From positions 36,722,383-36,786,382 of the forward strand of contig OX463814.1 of NCBI GenBank assembly GCA_949825045.1: DNA of 64,000 bases, in the 5' to 3' direction. Positions within the stretch are counted from its first letter, which is position 1, and each line of letters begins with the position of its first letter. The notes beneath the pieces are model-generated. The model worked only from the letters and a program-made list of their open reading frames with translations. It was not told where the DNA came from and did no database searches. The DNA comes from Argyresthia goedartella (Eukaryota > Arthropoda > Insecta > Lepidoptera > Argyresthiidae). Below are positions 9,651-21,494 of this stretch, piece by piece. The position numbers were made by a program, and so were the translations under genes.

Positions 9651-11298
9651 GTGAATAGCGGGTTTTTATAAGTATAACCTTTTACATAACTTCAAAATGA
9701 ATTCATATTAAAGGTGAGTGTGGATTTTGCTTAGGTTTGTTTTGAATGGAGTGTTAAATGCAATTTGAGTACCCTGTTCTGTATTATTTGGACCTTTTGG
9801 TGATTCGTGATGCAAGTGTTGCCCCATACAGGTACCAAGTAAGTTAGACAAGGTCTTGCAAAAGTAGAATAAATTAAAAGTTTTATTCTTGGGCTGAGGT
9901 TGCTGCGGCGATTTAGGATGTCACATTTATGAATCTTTGTCCTTTATTTCTAAATGATGCCACGTGAGGTGTCCAATTCAACTTAATATCAAGTAAAAGT
10001 CCAATATACTTAAGTTGTTAACTCCATTGTATATCGTGATCTTTAATAATCTACGAGGAAATGATCTTTTACGGGTAAACATAATAGCCTCCGGTTTAGT
10101 TTCGTTTAGATTAAGTTTACATTGAGTAGATAAGGAGAATATTAAATCTAAAGATAGTTGGAGGCGGTCCACTACTAGATCCACGTCCTCGGAGGACGTA
10201 AGACACGTAGTGTCGTCGGCAAAACACGCGAGACTGGTACGTGGCTGAAGGGGCATATTATTAAAATACAGTAAGAATAGGTAAGGCCTGAAGATTGAAC
10301 TCTGTGAAACGCCAGCGGGAATTGTTCGAGAAGAGGAGAAAATTTCGCCAATGTGTACACTTAGTTCACGGGAACAAAGGTAAGATTTTGTGAGTTTAAC
10401 TAAATAAACTCCACTCAACTCATTATCATTTGGTTCCAAAGACCCGCATGCCACACCGTGTCGAAAGCTTTTTCAATGTCGAGCAGGAACATCCCTGTGG
10501 AATGTTGACGCCTAAAACCAAACTGTTCATCCATCAGTAAGTGTCCAGTGGCCTGTAATAGTCTCTTGTAAATAAAAGATTCATCCAGCTTACCGATCGA
10601 TGATAGAAGGCTAATTAGTTGGGATCAATTTGTCTTTACCTGGCTTTTTCAATGTTATTACTTTAGCCCGTTTCCAGATGACAGGATAGTGAGAGAGCAA
10701 TAGGCAGGAGTAAAATATTTTTGTGAGTAAAGCAACCAATTTTTGAATGACTCTATACTTCCTTAGGACGCGTTAACCTACCTATATAACTGCCATTAAC
10801 AGTATCTATCGACGTATGGTTTCAGCGACTTCATCCTTAATTTGTGAGTTGCTTCGCCAGTTGATTGTGAGGCACATATTACCATAGAAGGCATCGGCAA
10901 GTGTCTCGCATTTTTCGCGAGTGCTTTAAATGAGGGTACCATGTTTCATTTTGAGTGGCGGAATGGCTTAAGGCGAAATTGTTTGGCAAGGCGCCATAGG
11001 TCTGAGTTGGGATTGTCTACCTTGGCTTATTTCTCATTCTATGTTTTATCATTGTGCTGTTTAAAACCCAGTTAGATAAGACTATTGGGTGCGTTAACTT
11101 CAGTGCGAATAACTCGTTTTAGTTCTAAATCAGTTTGGCGCTGTTCGTGCCTGCACAGGCGATTTTTATCCCTAACCCATTTTCCAAGTTACGAGGAATC
11201 ATGGGGAAGCCACGCCTAGTGGATGTATGTACCGCAGTGTCTCTAGCAGCAAAGATGTTATGGGTTAGATGCTCTACTGCCTTATAAATTTTGCTGGG
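9650..11298 (-). pseudogene. Jockey-clade LINE, endonuclease/RT relic
   Basis: On the minus strand the 3'-to-5' order is correct for Jockey ORF2. IYSTFARPCLTYLVPVWG lies near 9780-9880, the RT box with FADDT and IPAGVSQSSI at ~10215-10330, FLLDIEKAFDTVWH at ~10440-10480, a KRAKVITLKKPGK block near 10640-10690, and the linker before the RT up to ~11290. Stops and frameshifts are common; the longest open stretch is 158 codons (9978-10454). A family B LINE abuts it at 11299 and may have been inserted into it. Confidence 0.75.
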
Positions 11299-13510
11299 TT
11301 CAAGTTCAAGTTCAAAGATTTTTATTTATAATAGCACAAAAATTTAGACTTCATGAACGTCATAACATACTCAAGCAAGCATAATAAAACATTAAGCAGG
11401 TGCCTAATTATTAGTGCATAATATATAGGGTGCAATGAACTGGTTTAATGCCAGATGTCCGTGTCTTGTAAAAATTCATTAATTTTGTAGAAGGTTTGTG
11501 CACAAAGTGTGCTTTTATTGTAGAAGCGTATACAGTGTCCCATAAAAGAACTACTAACTTTTGTGAGTCTGAACATTGGAAAAGAAAGGTTATGTTTATT
11601 TCTAGTTCGCACATTGTGGCAGCGATCTATGGTTTTAAAGCTACTGATATTTTTTCTCACATAAATTATGTTTTCATAGATATATTGACTAACAACTGTC
11701 AGGATGTTGGTTTCTTTGAAGAAATCTCTCAGAGACTGAGATCGCTCTCTTCTGAAAAATGAAGATGGTCTCAATGTCAGCAGCCCGTCCCCATAGTATT
11801 ATGCCGTAGGACATAATGCTATGAAAATAATTAGAATATATAAGCCTAGCAGTTGTAACGCCAGTCAATTCCCTGATTATTTTACCTGCATATGCTGTGG
11901 AGCTAAGTCTTTGTGCTAATTTTACAATATAGGGACCCCACTATGGTTTGGCCGAGAAATTCAGTTTCGTCTACTAGTTTCAGTTTATCTTTCCCCAATA
12001 CAATGTTACTCTTAACTTGCCTTACATTATTTTTAATTCAGAAGCAAGTTATTGGCATTAAAGCAGTCTAGTACTCACGAGAGAGCATTATTTGTTTCCT
12101 GTACGTCATTTTCTTGTCTCCTAATTTAAAAAAAAAGTGACGTGTCATCTGCAAATCATACTATCTCTGAAATGTTCTGTACTATGAATGGCAAATCATT
12201 TACATACAGGAGGAAAAGCAACGGACCCAGAATAGTTCCCTGTGGAACTCCCATCTTCACCTGAGAACCCGACGATTTCGTCCTATGAATGTCAGATTTT
12301 TGAACCCACCCTTCTAAATACTATCTCATAAGCTTAGAGCTATTGCCTTTTATGCCGTAGTGTTTTAGCTTTAAGAGCAAAGTTTCGTGGTCTACACAGT
12401 CAAATGTCTTGGACAGGTCACAAAAAAAACATATATAACGTCGTTACGATCTTCCCACGCATTAAAAGTATGTTTAACTAACATGACTCCAGCATATGCT
12501 GTTGAACGCCCTTTTTGTAAATCTAAACTGCTGGCTGTGGAGAATTTGATGCGCATTGAAGTGCGCTAGCAACTGACCCAATATAATCTTATCAAATATT
12601 TTACTCAATACGGGTAGAACCGAAACTAAACTGAAATTTGTGGGGTCACCCCTATCGCTGCTTTTAAATAAAGATACAAGCCTGCTGTGTTTCATGAGAT
12701 CAGGGAAAGTACTTTCATCTAAACAATTATTGAAGATTTTAGCTCAATGAGGGGCAAGTTCGTTTATCACTGAGCTAATAACTTTTACTGACATGCCCTA
12801 GACATCCTCGGATTTTTTTTTAATTTAACAACTCAAATGCTTTAATAATGCCATAGGGCTCAATATATGCGGATGAGAAATCTTGTTTGCACTTTAGAAC
12901 ATTGTCTTTTAAAAATGATGCAGCAAGATTCAGAGATGAATTTTAAGAAGCCGTAGTTACAATTGGAACATTTGTAAAGAACTGTTCAAATTGTGCCTCG
13001 ATACCATCGTTAGAAGTTATTAGTTTATCTTCAATCTTAAGTAAAAAGCTACGCTCTCCTGATTTTGTTTTACCTGCTTCTATATTTATGATATTCCAAA
13101 TTGTTTTAGTTTTATTACACGATTCGTTTTTTATGTGTACGCACTTAGTATTCTAGTACGTAGTACTTCGCACGTGTATATGTTTTTTTGCCATAAAGTG
13201 TATCCCTACTTTTACGGATTCCTTTTGTCGCCCTTTCACTAAACCCTACTTTACTCTCGCTATTTGTAAGTTTATGTAATTTAAAATTGTTTTCAAAACT
13301 ATCTGAAAGTTTGTTGAATAAGACCGTATGGTGATCATTCGCTTTTTGAGTATTATTTTGAATAGGTAAGCTACTTTGTAAATCTTGATTAAATATTTTT
13401 TTTTGTTGTGATTTACCTACACAACGGGAATTGAGTACCTGAGAATTTTGAGTAATGTTAGAGTCAAGATGGGTGCGATAGGATGCCAAATCAGCTGAGG
13501 AGTAGTTGAA
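11299..13510 (-). mobile_element. Family B LINE (CR1/Jockey type), degraded copy
   Basis: This is a minus-strand non-LTR retrotransposon. The 3' end is marked by a TTCAAG-type tail at 11299-11318 and a short UTR. Upstream the C-terminal domain is readable at 11445-11774 (SLRDFFKETNILTV, FLQDTDIWH). The RT follows: SQQFRFTK and VSVLPVLSKIFDKIIL at 12474-12695. More degraded coding lies up to ~13490. Several frameshifts and stops inactivate it. Closely related fragments recur at 29849, 32998, 33715, 42530, 43453, 44930 and 61358, making this the most abundant LINE family in the window. Confidence 0.75.
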
Positions 13511-14428
13511 TCGCTTTGCAAACTTTTCACTTTTTTACGATTTATAAAATAAATATATAATACATCTTTAAGTTATACGAAAATGATATCAAACTTGCAT
13601 AGATCTCCCACTACTACGTTTCATGAGTAAAGTGCGTTTCCGCTTTACCTTCGCAGTTATGTTGGTTGCAATGAAACCAGCGTTACTTGATTTTGAAAAA
13701 TGTGTTAGGTACCGAAAAGTAAGGGAAAAAATATCACAACTAGCTCTTACTATAAATGTTTATTTGTCAATACTCAAAGGTATCACTTGTAATACAATTA
13801 AAGTATTTCATTTTGTTACGAAATTTCCCAGTCTCATCAGTCCCGTCGTCTCGTCGTCTCTTCTTTTTGTTCGGCACTCAAAATACATTAAGGTCGCAAA
13901 TTTCAATAAATGTCAATTATAAATTTTCAAGACATCAGGTTAACGAAACTCTATTATTTACTATGTAAGTTTATGATCAAAACATACAATACTTTCATAG
14001 CGATGGACCCTTTGCGGGAAAAAGTGTCAGTCCCTATCTCAGTAAAAATAATAATTAGGTAGTTTAAAAAACGAATAAAAAATTGTCACGTTAACACAGC
14101 AAAAGAGTCCATTTTCGAGCCTTGTTACCACAAAAAATATTAAACAGCGTTAAACCTCAAAACAAACGTCACATCCCATTTTTGTTTTTTAAACGAGTGT
14201 AGAACAGAAGTTTACTTTTTTCTAGTAAGTCCCGAGGTATTTAGCCGTTGAAGAGTTCGACTATCCATCTTCAGATACCATCATCAGATCAGCTCAATAC
14301 TCTCACTAATCCATCAACTACTCACCGAGACGATTCTAAAGAGCCTAAACTGGTTAGGATTGCGTTGTGTTATTACAGAGTTTATGTGAACACCATACGG
14401 CTCCATCATCAGATCAGCTCGATGGTAT
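13511..14428. other. AT-rich spacer, nothing recognised
   Basis: No coding similarity, TIR pair or SINE-like feature was seen here. Overlapping open frames at 13623-13968 are short, low in complexity and without a domain. Confidence 0.35.
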
Positions 14429-14627
14429 CATAATATTGCTTAGTAGTTACAGGTGAAGCTAATATTAAACATTGTGTTAAAAAAAAATTCGACATTCACA
14501 GACATAGGATCATGTTGTACAAACACCTACTAATCCACAACTGTGATAAAGTGTATTGTAGTATACGTATTATACAGTAAATACTCTTCATTGGTTTTGT
14601 CACAACACGATCCTTATTAAAAAAAGC
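14429..14627. repeat. ~200-bp duplicated repeat, copy 1
   Basis: This copy begins ATAATATTGCTTAGTAG and ends at GATCCTTATTAAAAAAAGC. It is closely matched by 14900-15103 in the same orientation, with roughly 85-90% identity by eye. The two copies flank about 270 bases containing a short reverse-transcriptase fragment. Confidence 0.7.
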
Positions 14628-14779
14628 TTCCTTTGATGAGCCTGTGGCTGAAGTCCAGGCATTCGGTCTTCGGCAGGAGGTGCAGCATGATGGTGGTCAC
14701 CAGAACCAGGGTACAAGGAGGACCACATTCTTGCGTCAGCAAGCTTAGTTTTCTCCACCAAGTAGTTATTACCTGTTCC

Positions 14780-14895
14780 TGAACTCTAAACTAGAAGACA
14801 GACAATTCTTTGTCAAACAGCAAGAAAAAAAACTAAGTTGGGAAATATAAAAGCAGGAGTCCCACAAGGAAGTTTTCTGGGACCAATCATCATCG
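14780..14895 (+). pseudogene. Short LINE reverse-transcriptase fragment
   Basis: A + strand frame reads IKAGVPQGSFLGPII at about 14851-14893, the conserved RT block that precedes the catalytic box. Nothing else of the RT is present, so this is a small relic. It lies between two direct copies of a ~200-bp repeat. Confidence 0.5.
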
Positions 14896-14899
14896 GGTT

Positions 14900-15103
14900 C
14901 ATAATATTGCTTTTTAGTACTTACAGGTGAAGCTAATAAAACCGTGTTAAAAAAGAATTTCGTCATTCACAGACATAGGATCATGTTGTACGAATACCTA
15001 CTAATCCACAACTACGATAAAGTGTATTGTAGTATGCGTATTATGTAGTTAATACTCTTTATTGGTTTTGGTACAACATGATCCTTATTAAAAAAGCGTC
15101 GTT
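14900..15103. repeat. ~200-bp duplicated repeat, copy 2
   Basis: This is a direct copy of 14429-14627, about 471 bases downstream and in the same orientation, ending at the same GATCCTTATTAAAAAA boundary. It probably reflects a segmental duplication or the two ends of a non-autonomous element. Confidence 0.7.
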
Positions 15104-15960
15104 TCATGAAATACGCCGTTGTCTATGGGGCACTTCATGAGGTGCCCAAACCAAAATAGGGCAGATCAATGAAAACCAAACGCTTCGCCACTTCATGATA
15201 CGGCCAAAGTATAAAGGTCATCACAACAAATCTATTTAATTTTTGCAATGTTTTTTTTGTTGTTACACGTATGTTAGATGACTATTTTTGTATACTTTTA
15301 AAAGTATTTATCCATAAATATTTTTTTAGGTTATACACCAAATCAAGAAAAGTAGGATGACCATCATACGGGGTCGGAGGACTACTATTGGGTACCCGAG
15401 TATGATATTTTATAGACTTTTATTATTATCATTTTAAATGTTGTTTTTATTTGCATACGCTTCGCTTCGCTACGCTCCGGTTTTGCTTTTTCTAAGTTCC
15501 AACCTAACCTATAAAACAACTTTAGCCACAATAACCTACTCTGGCCAAGATTGGCTTTTCATTACTGTCAGTCGCAAGCTCTCTCCGCTGGTTGCACATT
15601 AACATTCTAACCTAACCCAACCCACGAAGCCAAATCTATTGTCACCCCATTTTTCGATATGCCGAGTAATAGGCTGCCAGATCGTCGAACGTTGGTCTTG
15701 AAATGATAGGGCGGGTTTATACTTTGTCCACTCTATTAGTGGTTTTTTGACATTTCCTTATTGCGCACATAATAAGCAATAGTTTGCCTTGCAAACGTCA
15801 AAAATGTATAGGTTTTGAGCTGTCAAAAAAACATTATAGTGTGGACAAAGTATAACATGGCAGATCAAGAAATGCCGCCATTTCATGATATGCCGAGGCG
15901 CAACATGATCTGCCGAATCTAACGATCGGCCGCCTACACATACAACGTCATCATAGTAAA
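15104..15960. repeat. Interspersed repeat rich in ATGATCTGCC/CATGATATGCC motifs
   Basis: Variants of CATGATATGCCG and CATGATCTGCCG recur at ~15115, 15195, 15655, 15870 and 15910 in either orientation, suggesting a non-autonomous repeat. A 133-bp MITE (15720-15852) is inserted within it. No coding region is present. Confidence 0.45.
15720..15852. mobile_element. 133-bp MITE with TACTTTGTCCAC TIRs and TA target site
   Basis: The left end TACTTTGTCCAC and the right end GTGGACAAAGTA are perfect inverted copies. Pairing continues imperfectly for ~35 bases into TTTTTTGACA/TGTCAAAAAA. Both ends are flanked by TA (15718-15719 and 15853-15854), which fits a Tc1/mariner-type non-autonomous element. 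There is no coding capacity. The flanking repeat runs through on both sides, supporting insertion. Confidence 0.75.
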
Positions 15961-16396
15961 ATACGTCCTCTTATGCTATAGATCTTATGGTGCTAGTTTG
16001 CTATACGATATCAAACCTTGGTGGTTTGGAAATTAAATTTCATGATCTGTACAGTAAATACCTACATAGATAAAAATAAGAATTTTTGAACTAGATTTTT
16101 TTAAGTGGCGTTGTGTTTGTGAATTTTTGATGGCGTATTAAATTTCTTTGCAAATTTTATTGTCAGACTGCGTCATTGCCCCAGATGAGCGATTAAGAAT
16201 ATGTGACGGAAGATGCGTTCGAGATTTTTTTAAATGCGCTTTGACTTTAAAACGCTTTTTAACAGGGCACTGTATATGAAAAGTAAATAAGCAACAAACA
16301 AAGTTATTTAGACAGAGAAAAAGTTAATAAATCAAAAAATCATTATTTTTTATTTCATTCAAGCAGTTTTGTTTTATAAGAAATAAGCGACATTTT
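15960..16396. other. AT-rich spacer, nothing recognised
   Basis: No open frame or repeat structure that I can support is visible here. Confidence 0.35.
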
Positions 16397-16760
16397 TAAG
16401 GGTTCCGTACAGTCCAGAAACAAGGAAACTTTATAGTTTCGTCAAGTCTGTCTGTCCGTCCGTCCGTCCGTCCGTCCGTAGGTCACAGCAACTTTATGCA
16501 GAAACTATTAACACTACACTGTTAAAACTTGGTATGGAAATGTATTCTGTAAACCGCTTTACGATTTTATATAAAAAAATAAAAAAAATTTAAGGGGTAC
16601 CCCCATACATGGAACTGAAACCAAAAAATATTGTTTTCATCAAACCTATATGTGTGGGGAGTCTATAGATAGCTCTTTAAAAATAACGTTGAGGTTTTTG
16701 AAACCATTTTTCCTCAAAGTAAATCGTTAAAGAGACAGACCCTTCCAAAGTGGAAAAATA
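16397..16760 (+). repeat. GGGTTCCGTA-family repeat with (GTCC)n
   Basis: The copy starts with AAGGGTTCCGTAC and carries a TCTGTCTGTCCGTCCGTCC microsatellite at 16449-16478, then an AT-rich body with GGGGTACCCCCATAC. The same family starts or ends at 20731, 21181, 24551, 28191, 42119 and 55790. It is a widespread lepidopteran repeat; its class is not settled by this sequence. Confidence 0.6.
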
Positions 16761-17194
16761 TGTATGCTTTTAAAGTATGCTGTGTATTTACATACACACT
16801 TTCAACGAAAATTGGTTTGAACAAAATATAATAAGCAGTTTTTAGGATATATTTTTTTTTATTAAAAATCGCAAAGATAACTTTGCCATTCATACAAACA
16901 CTATGAATAACAAAGTTACAACATAAACATCCAGTCACATAAGTCTTCTGACCAAACAGCCAATTCTTATTTATTTATTTCTTCGTTTCTTAAGCCCAAG
17001 GAGCCCAAGTCCTAAGCCCAAAAGGAGTTTTATTATCTTCTGCCTTACAACACATTTACTGAGCACCATTTCTATTTCGATGACGACGTGTACTGTGCTG
17101 TACGAGTATTTTTGAAAGCTAGTGTTGTTTTGCCGATTTTATAGAAAATAAATAAATATTAGAGGACAATCTTATAAAAATTGAACTAGGCCCA
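16761..17194. other. AT-rich spacer, nothing recognised
   Basis: The open frame at 16714-16938 on the minus strand has no recognisable domain and is probably chance. Confidence 0.3.
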
Positions 17195-17405
17195 TATTAA
17201 GCTCAACAAGGCTGTTATGGGTACTAGACGACGATATATATAATTAAGATAAATACTTATGGAAATACATAGAAAAATTCCAAGACTAAGAAAAAAATAT
17301 TCATGCTCTTCACACTAATATTTGCCCTTAGCGGGACTCGAACCCAAGACAGTCAGCTTCGTAGGCAAGGTCACTACCCGCTAGGCCAAGCCAGTTGTCA
17401 TATTA
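17195..17405 (-). mobile_element. tRNA-derived SINE, copy 1
   Basis: Read on the minus strand, the head has a tRNA-like A box (GGCCTAGCGGGTAGTGACC) and B box (GGGTTCGAGTCCC) at 17335-17400. An AT-rich body follows, ending in GGGTACTAGACGACGAT and CCCATATTAAGC. The same head and body order is found at 36110-36365 on the minus strand. The internal promoter would use RNA polymerase III. It is not a tRNA gene: the acceptor stem does not close and a long body follows. Confidence 0.65.
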
Positions 17406-17412
17406 TAAATAG

Positions 17413-17790
17413 AGTCGTTCATGATACATATGAATCATCAAAGGCTGGGTCACATAGGCAAATCAAAATTTGTGGAAATTAAAAACAAGAAATTATTTTC
17501 AGATTTTGATAAAATTAATAATGTGACACCAAATCATAAATTTCGTGAAGGCTGTATAAGCCGGAAACAAGCATGTCTGCCATTTAACAAAGATAAGCCG
17601 AAAAATTCCAAACGAAGTCTATTAATTGCCATTTAACAAAGATAAGCTGAAAAATTCCAAACGAAGTCTATTAAAAGTGCACACAGATGTTTGTGGTCCA
17701 ATCACTTCGTCAATCAAGCCTTGACAACAAAACTATTTTGTGATATTTGTCGATGTATGCTATGACTCGTACGTTTTTTGGGAATAGCTG
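17413..17790 (+). pseudogene. Ty1/copia integrase fragment with 49-bp tandem duplication
   Basis: The conceptual protein has the copia GAG-pre-integrase signature, HQRLGHIGKSKF followed by a degraded Cys pair (EGCISRKQAC). After a frameshift comes the integrase start, LLKVHTDVCGPI then YFVIFVDVCYD (~17670-17760). A 49-base stretch is duplicated in tandem (17578-17626 and 17627-17675); this breaks the frame and produces the early stop. No LTRs were identified nearby. Confidence 0.65.
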
Positions 17791-18609
17791 ACAGATTGTC
17801 AGTACTGCCAACGCGAAGGGGATATATAATAGCCTATATATTACACAAATAGGTATTATGGGTAGGTACCTATTTTATTGTTGCAAAATGCCATCCATTA
17901 GATAGTTTTGTTTTATGTATTACTTTTATGTTTGTAAGTATTTATGCTTTTATAGCAAATAAAATTTGTATTATTTTCTATTCTATTTGTGAAGATGAAC
18001 AGATATTAGTCCATTATGTCTTTGTCACTTGGGTAGTATTTTAGGACTTTCACACGGAGTACTTTGCACTTGTTAAGAATAATCCTTCATCACCACTTTC
18101 TTTATGCTGAATTCGCTAAATAAACATAAATATTTGATATAGTGTATTGTCTTATCTTATCTTATCTTCTGTGTTTGGAAATTTAAAAGGACTTGCAAAG
18201 TGCAATGAAAAAGACAAAGTACGAAATTAGTTAAACGTGCAACGACATACTTGACTTTATCTGGTGGACAAGAATAAATTACTCGTACGATTTTAAACGA
18301 TTTGAGCATAAAAGGTGGAACAATATTACTTAAGTACATTTACTCACACCTTTTCACCAGTAGACAGGTTAATAGCCTTCACTAAGTAATGGTGAAGGTA
18401 CCTTTGAAACAGATATAACCAAATACTGAAAGTATTTTAAATTAAGAAAAAAGGCTCTTTGCATCATTATCAGATCAGATGATCAAAAGTTATTATAGGT
18501 CTTTTCATATTTCTATATAAGATATGAACCTAATTTTGCCATTTGAGCAATAAAAAAACCATGTAAAAGTAGCGAATTTATTTAAAAAAGGATATTACTA
18601 TGATCAAGA
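17791..18609. other. Spacer with (CTTAT)n tail-like microsatellite
   Basis: A short (TCTTA)n run at ~18148-18170 follows a segment that resembles a retroelement 3' tail; a similar tail lies at ~39785-39812. No gene is visible. Confidence 0.35.
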
Positions 18610-19095
18610 TCACTTGTAAATCTTTATTTTATCTAGGGGCTTTGGCACCCTACGGACGCATGTCAGCCCCTTTGTAACTTATTCTTAAAACAGTACATAC
18701 TTATTTAATATTATTAACTAACGCTTTCTTAAACTATCACTTATAACTATCACTCAATATACTTACAAATTAAAAATGCCTCTCTAGACAGAGGTTCAGA
18801 TAGAAAAGTCTGAAAAACACCTAAATCTAAAATATTTATCTTAAGTGAGGTCACAACCGCGTCTCTTTCGTTTTTGTTTCCAATACACTCTAGTAACAAG
18901 TGATGAATGTCTTCCACTTTACCACACTTCTCACAATTGGCTGATTGTACTTTTTTAATTAGGAAACCGAAACTATTTAGTGGAATGAGTCCAGAGCGGA
19001 TTCTATGGGCCACTATTATCAGTTACCTTCCCAAAATAAAGTTTACGAACCAAGGAATACGAGGAGGCTCACTTTGCATTGCCTTATACTAAATA
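18610..19095 (-). pseudogene. LINE ORF2 C-terminal zinc-binding relic
   Basis: On the minus strand the frame reads PWFVNFILGR, then (after a stop) HRIRSGLIPLNSFG and NCEKCGKVEDIHHLLLECI. This is the Cys-rich segment found after the RT or RNase H in several LINE clades, with a CxxC, an H and a final C. It is only about 110 codons and carries a stop. It is a fragment without neighbouring RT. Confidence 0.6.
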
Positions 19096-19570
19096 CCCTT
19101 CGTCATCTTTAAATTTTTAGAGATCTAAAAATGCCATAATCCAAAGGTTCAATGTAGAGAAGATCATCAGTTCTTGAACCACCGGGCTTAAGTCGCAGCG
19201 ACGGGAAGCGTCCGGACGGACTCACCTTGATACTGTGGGAGAGAGGTCGTTGCCTTTTGTGGGATGCTACTTGTGTGTGCACGTTCGCGGCATCCCACAT
19301 TGCCTCCACCATGATGACACCAGGAGCTGCAGCGGAGTAAAATATGTGCAGCTGATGGGGAGCTACCTGTCGGTTCCCTTGGCCGTCGAGACCACGGGAT
19401 TTGGGGTGCTCAGGGCAGGATATTTGTCAAGGACATTGGGCGACGCCTGAGGGACCGAGGTTTTGATAATCGTTCCGGAGCGTTCCTCATTCGCCGTGCA
19501 GCGCGGTAATGCTGCCAGTGTGATGGGGACCTTGGGTCGGGCATGTCCTGGGGCGGTTTATTTGTTTAGT
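19096..19570 (+). pseudogene. Possible LINE ORF C-terminal relic, frameshifted
   Basis: This GC-richer stretch has two frames that seem to continue one another: LRDRGFDNRSGAFLIRR (~19447-19497) and then GNAASVMGTLG (~19507-19540). These look like the terminal part of a lepidopteran LINE polyprotein, but I recognise them only loosely. The open frame at 19235-19450 on the same strand may be the upstream part. The minus-strand frame at 19109-19312 is probably not coding. Confidence 0.35.
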
Positions 19571-20728
19571 ATTGTGTTAGAGAGAGAGAATTGTTTTAGA
19601 TTATTTGATAATCTCAAATACTTCGGTAACTTTAATTGACGATGCACTTTGCGGATTTTTTATTTTATTTCGGTTATATTTTCATCATGTTTTCTTTTTA
19701 TCATAACTTTGACGATAATAAATAAATGTGAGAAGAGACAAAAATTGACATTTGCTATGTACCTATAGATATACATATCTACAGTAATAAAGAAATTTTG
19801 ATTTGTTTTTGATTAGAGTCATGGCTGTTAATATGTGTGTGACGACGCTGTTTCTGGTTTCCACGACACAAGGTATCCTACTGTGGGGCGCGAAGCAATG
19901 TATGTGCCTGTATGTAAATATTATTTTATGTTATGTCATGTTATGTTATGTTATTCTCTTCTGATTGTTAAAAGGTTACTTTATGTTACATCGGGACATC
20001 CTGTACACAAGAGTTGAGACTAATATAAGGAAACGTCAAGGAAAATGAAAACTTCCTAGATTCATACCAACATGTACATTCCACGATAGGTACGTAAAGT
20101 CAAGGACAGAGGTAAAGTTTCTGAGGCCCCTGCCCACCTACGTGACATGCATGACTCTTCTCTGACAAAAGGCCACGATTGAACGCCATGTTCAACCCAA
20201 TCGGAATTGAAGGATTATAAAAATATTTTGGTGATCATTATATTTATTGCCTTTTCGTTTTACATCTGTGAGTATGCCCTCTTAATAGGATCGTCATTGC
20301 AGCGTTCGTCCCTCCATGTCTACGATTGAGATGCCGGCACTTAACAATAATGATATTAAACGGCTTGTCCGTTTGATTGAACGAGACCTTCGGCTGAATG
20401 CACAACCACTGCTCAATTAAGTGCAACTTAAATTTCAAACTGGCGCTGTGATTTATCGGTATCAAGAACAGCGCTGACGAATTTAAAAACTGCGCAAAGA
20501 CGATGTTGAGTGTCACTCAAACCTTTGAGTCAGCAGTTACGCATCCGAGTAATTGTCGAAGATACAGCTCAATGCACCATAGAGCGTAACGGCTGCAATA
20601 TAGTACGAGGCTAGGCAGGAGAAGCATGCGGTGGGTTTCTACTGCTCTAATAAAAAAAAGAATTTCTTTTAACACCTTACAATCTTGATTCATTTCAATG
20701 TCTATATTATTGTGAATTGACCTTTCGT
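19571..20728. other. Non-genic stretch with short repeat unit
   Basis: A ~90-base repeat (TGTGTGACGACGCTGTTTCTGG and following) at 19830-19915 recurs at ~20955-21040 and ~38760-38815, and in reverse at ~56080-56155. A minus-strand open frame at 20244-20516 has no recognised domain. No gene is supported. Confidence 0.35.
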
Positions 20729-21235
20729 TAGGTTTCCGAACCCGAAGGGTGCCAAACGGGACCCTATTACTAAGCCTGTTACCGGATCAACCAAAATATA
20801 TATAGAGCTGAAATGTTCACAGAGAGGTATTGGCACTAAAACTAGAAATAATGAACCGCACGCATTTTCAAAAAAAAATGTGGTCCCCAAATAAGAAACG
20901 ACATAATTAGTAGTTGGCTGCGGAGGAAGAGGAATAAAATCCCGGTTTTAAATGTTAATGTGTGTGACGTCACTGTATCTAATTCCCTTGACATTGATAC
21001 AGGCTATCCTTGTGTGGGGCCACAAGCAACGTATGTCCTTGTATAACAACGTATATACTGGGTGTAACAGAAAGGTGCAGTCATTTTTAGGGGGTTGTTA
21101 GGGACATCATTCTGAACAACTTTCACTATGAAAACAATATGATTTCAGAGACTGGATTTCACGGATGGACGTTTTTTTTTTGTACGGAACCCATGCTGCG
21201 CGAGTCCGACTCGCACTTGACCGATTTTTTTGTAA
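20729..21235 (+). repeat. GGTTCCGT-family repeat, interrupted copy
   Basis: The left end (CCCGAAGGGTGCCAAACGGGACC) at 20740-20762 matches 42130-42152. The right end, TGTACGGAACCC followed by the GC hairpin GCGAGTCCGACTCGC, is at 21181-21211. Another repeat unit (~20955-21060) lies between them. Confidence 0.5.
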
Positions 21236-21289
21236 CATGTTCAGTACTATCTTCAATCTTATCTTAAATAAATGTATAAATGTGAGCGT

Positions 21290-21494
21290 ATCTCTATAAA
21301 GAGATTACCTCCATCTAATTTAACAGCGCACGTGCTCCATTGCCTTCAAAAGCAGTAAAACATAGCTATTATAGCGTGCACCTATAGAACCTAAAATATA
21401 ACTCGAGTCGCCCTCACTACCCGAAGCGACAAATCTCACACTCTCAAATAACCAGCACAGTACTGCACAGTACCTCGCGACACTCCACACGATA
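21290..21494 (+). promoter_or_regulatory. Candidate promoter and 5' UTR of the transporter gene
   Basis: The stretch upstream of the first coding exon has TATA-like boxes at 21294 (CTATAAAG) and ~21396 (AATATAAC). Initiator-like sequences, TCACTA and CACAGTAC, lie at ~21415 and ~21455. No transcript evidence exists in the sequence; the assignment rests only on position and core-motif resemblance. Confidence 0.25.

Noticed and set aside
19921..19960. (TGTTA)n run at 19930-19955
   Set aside because: Short simple repeat without associated structure.
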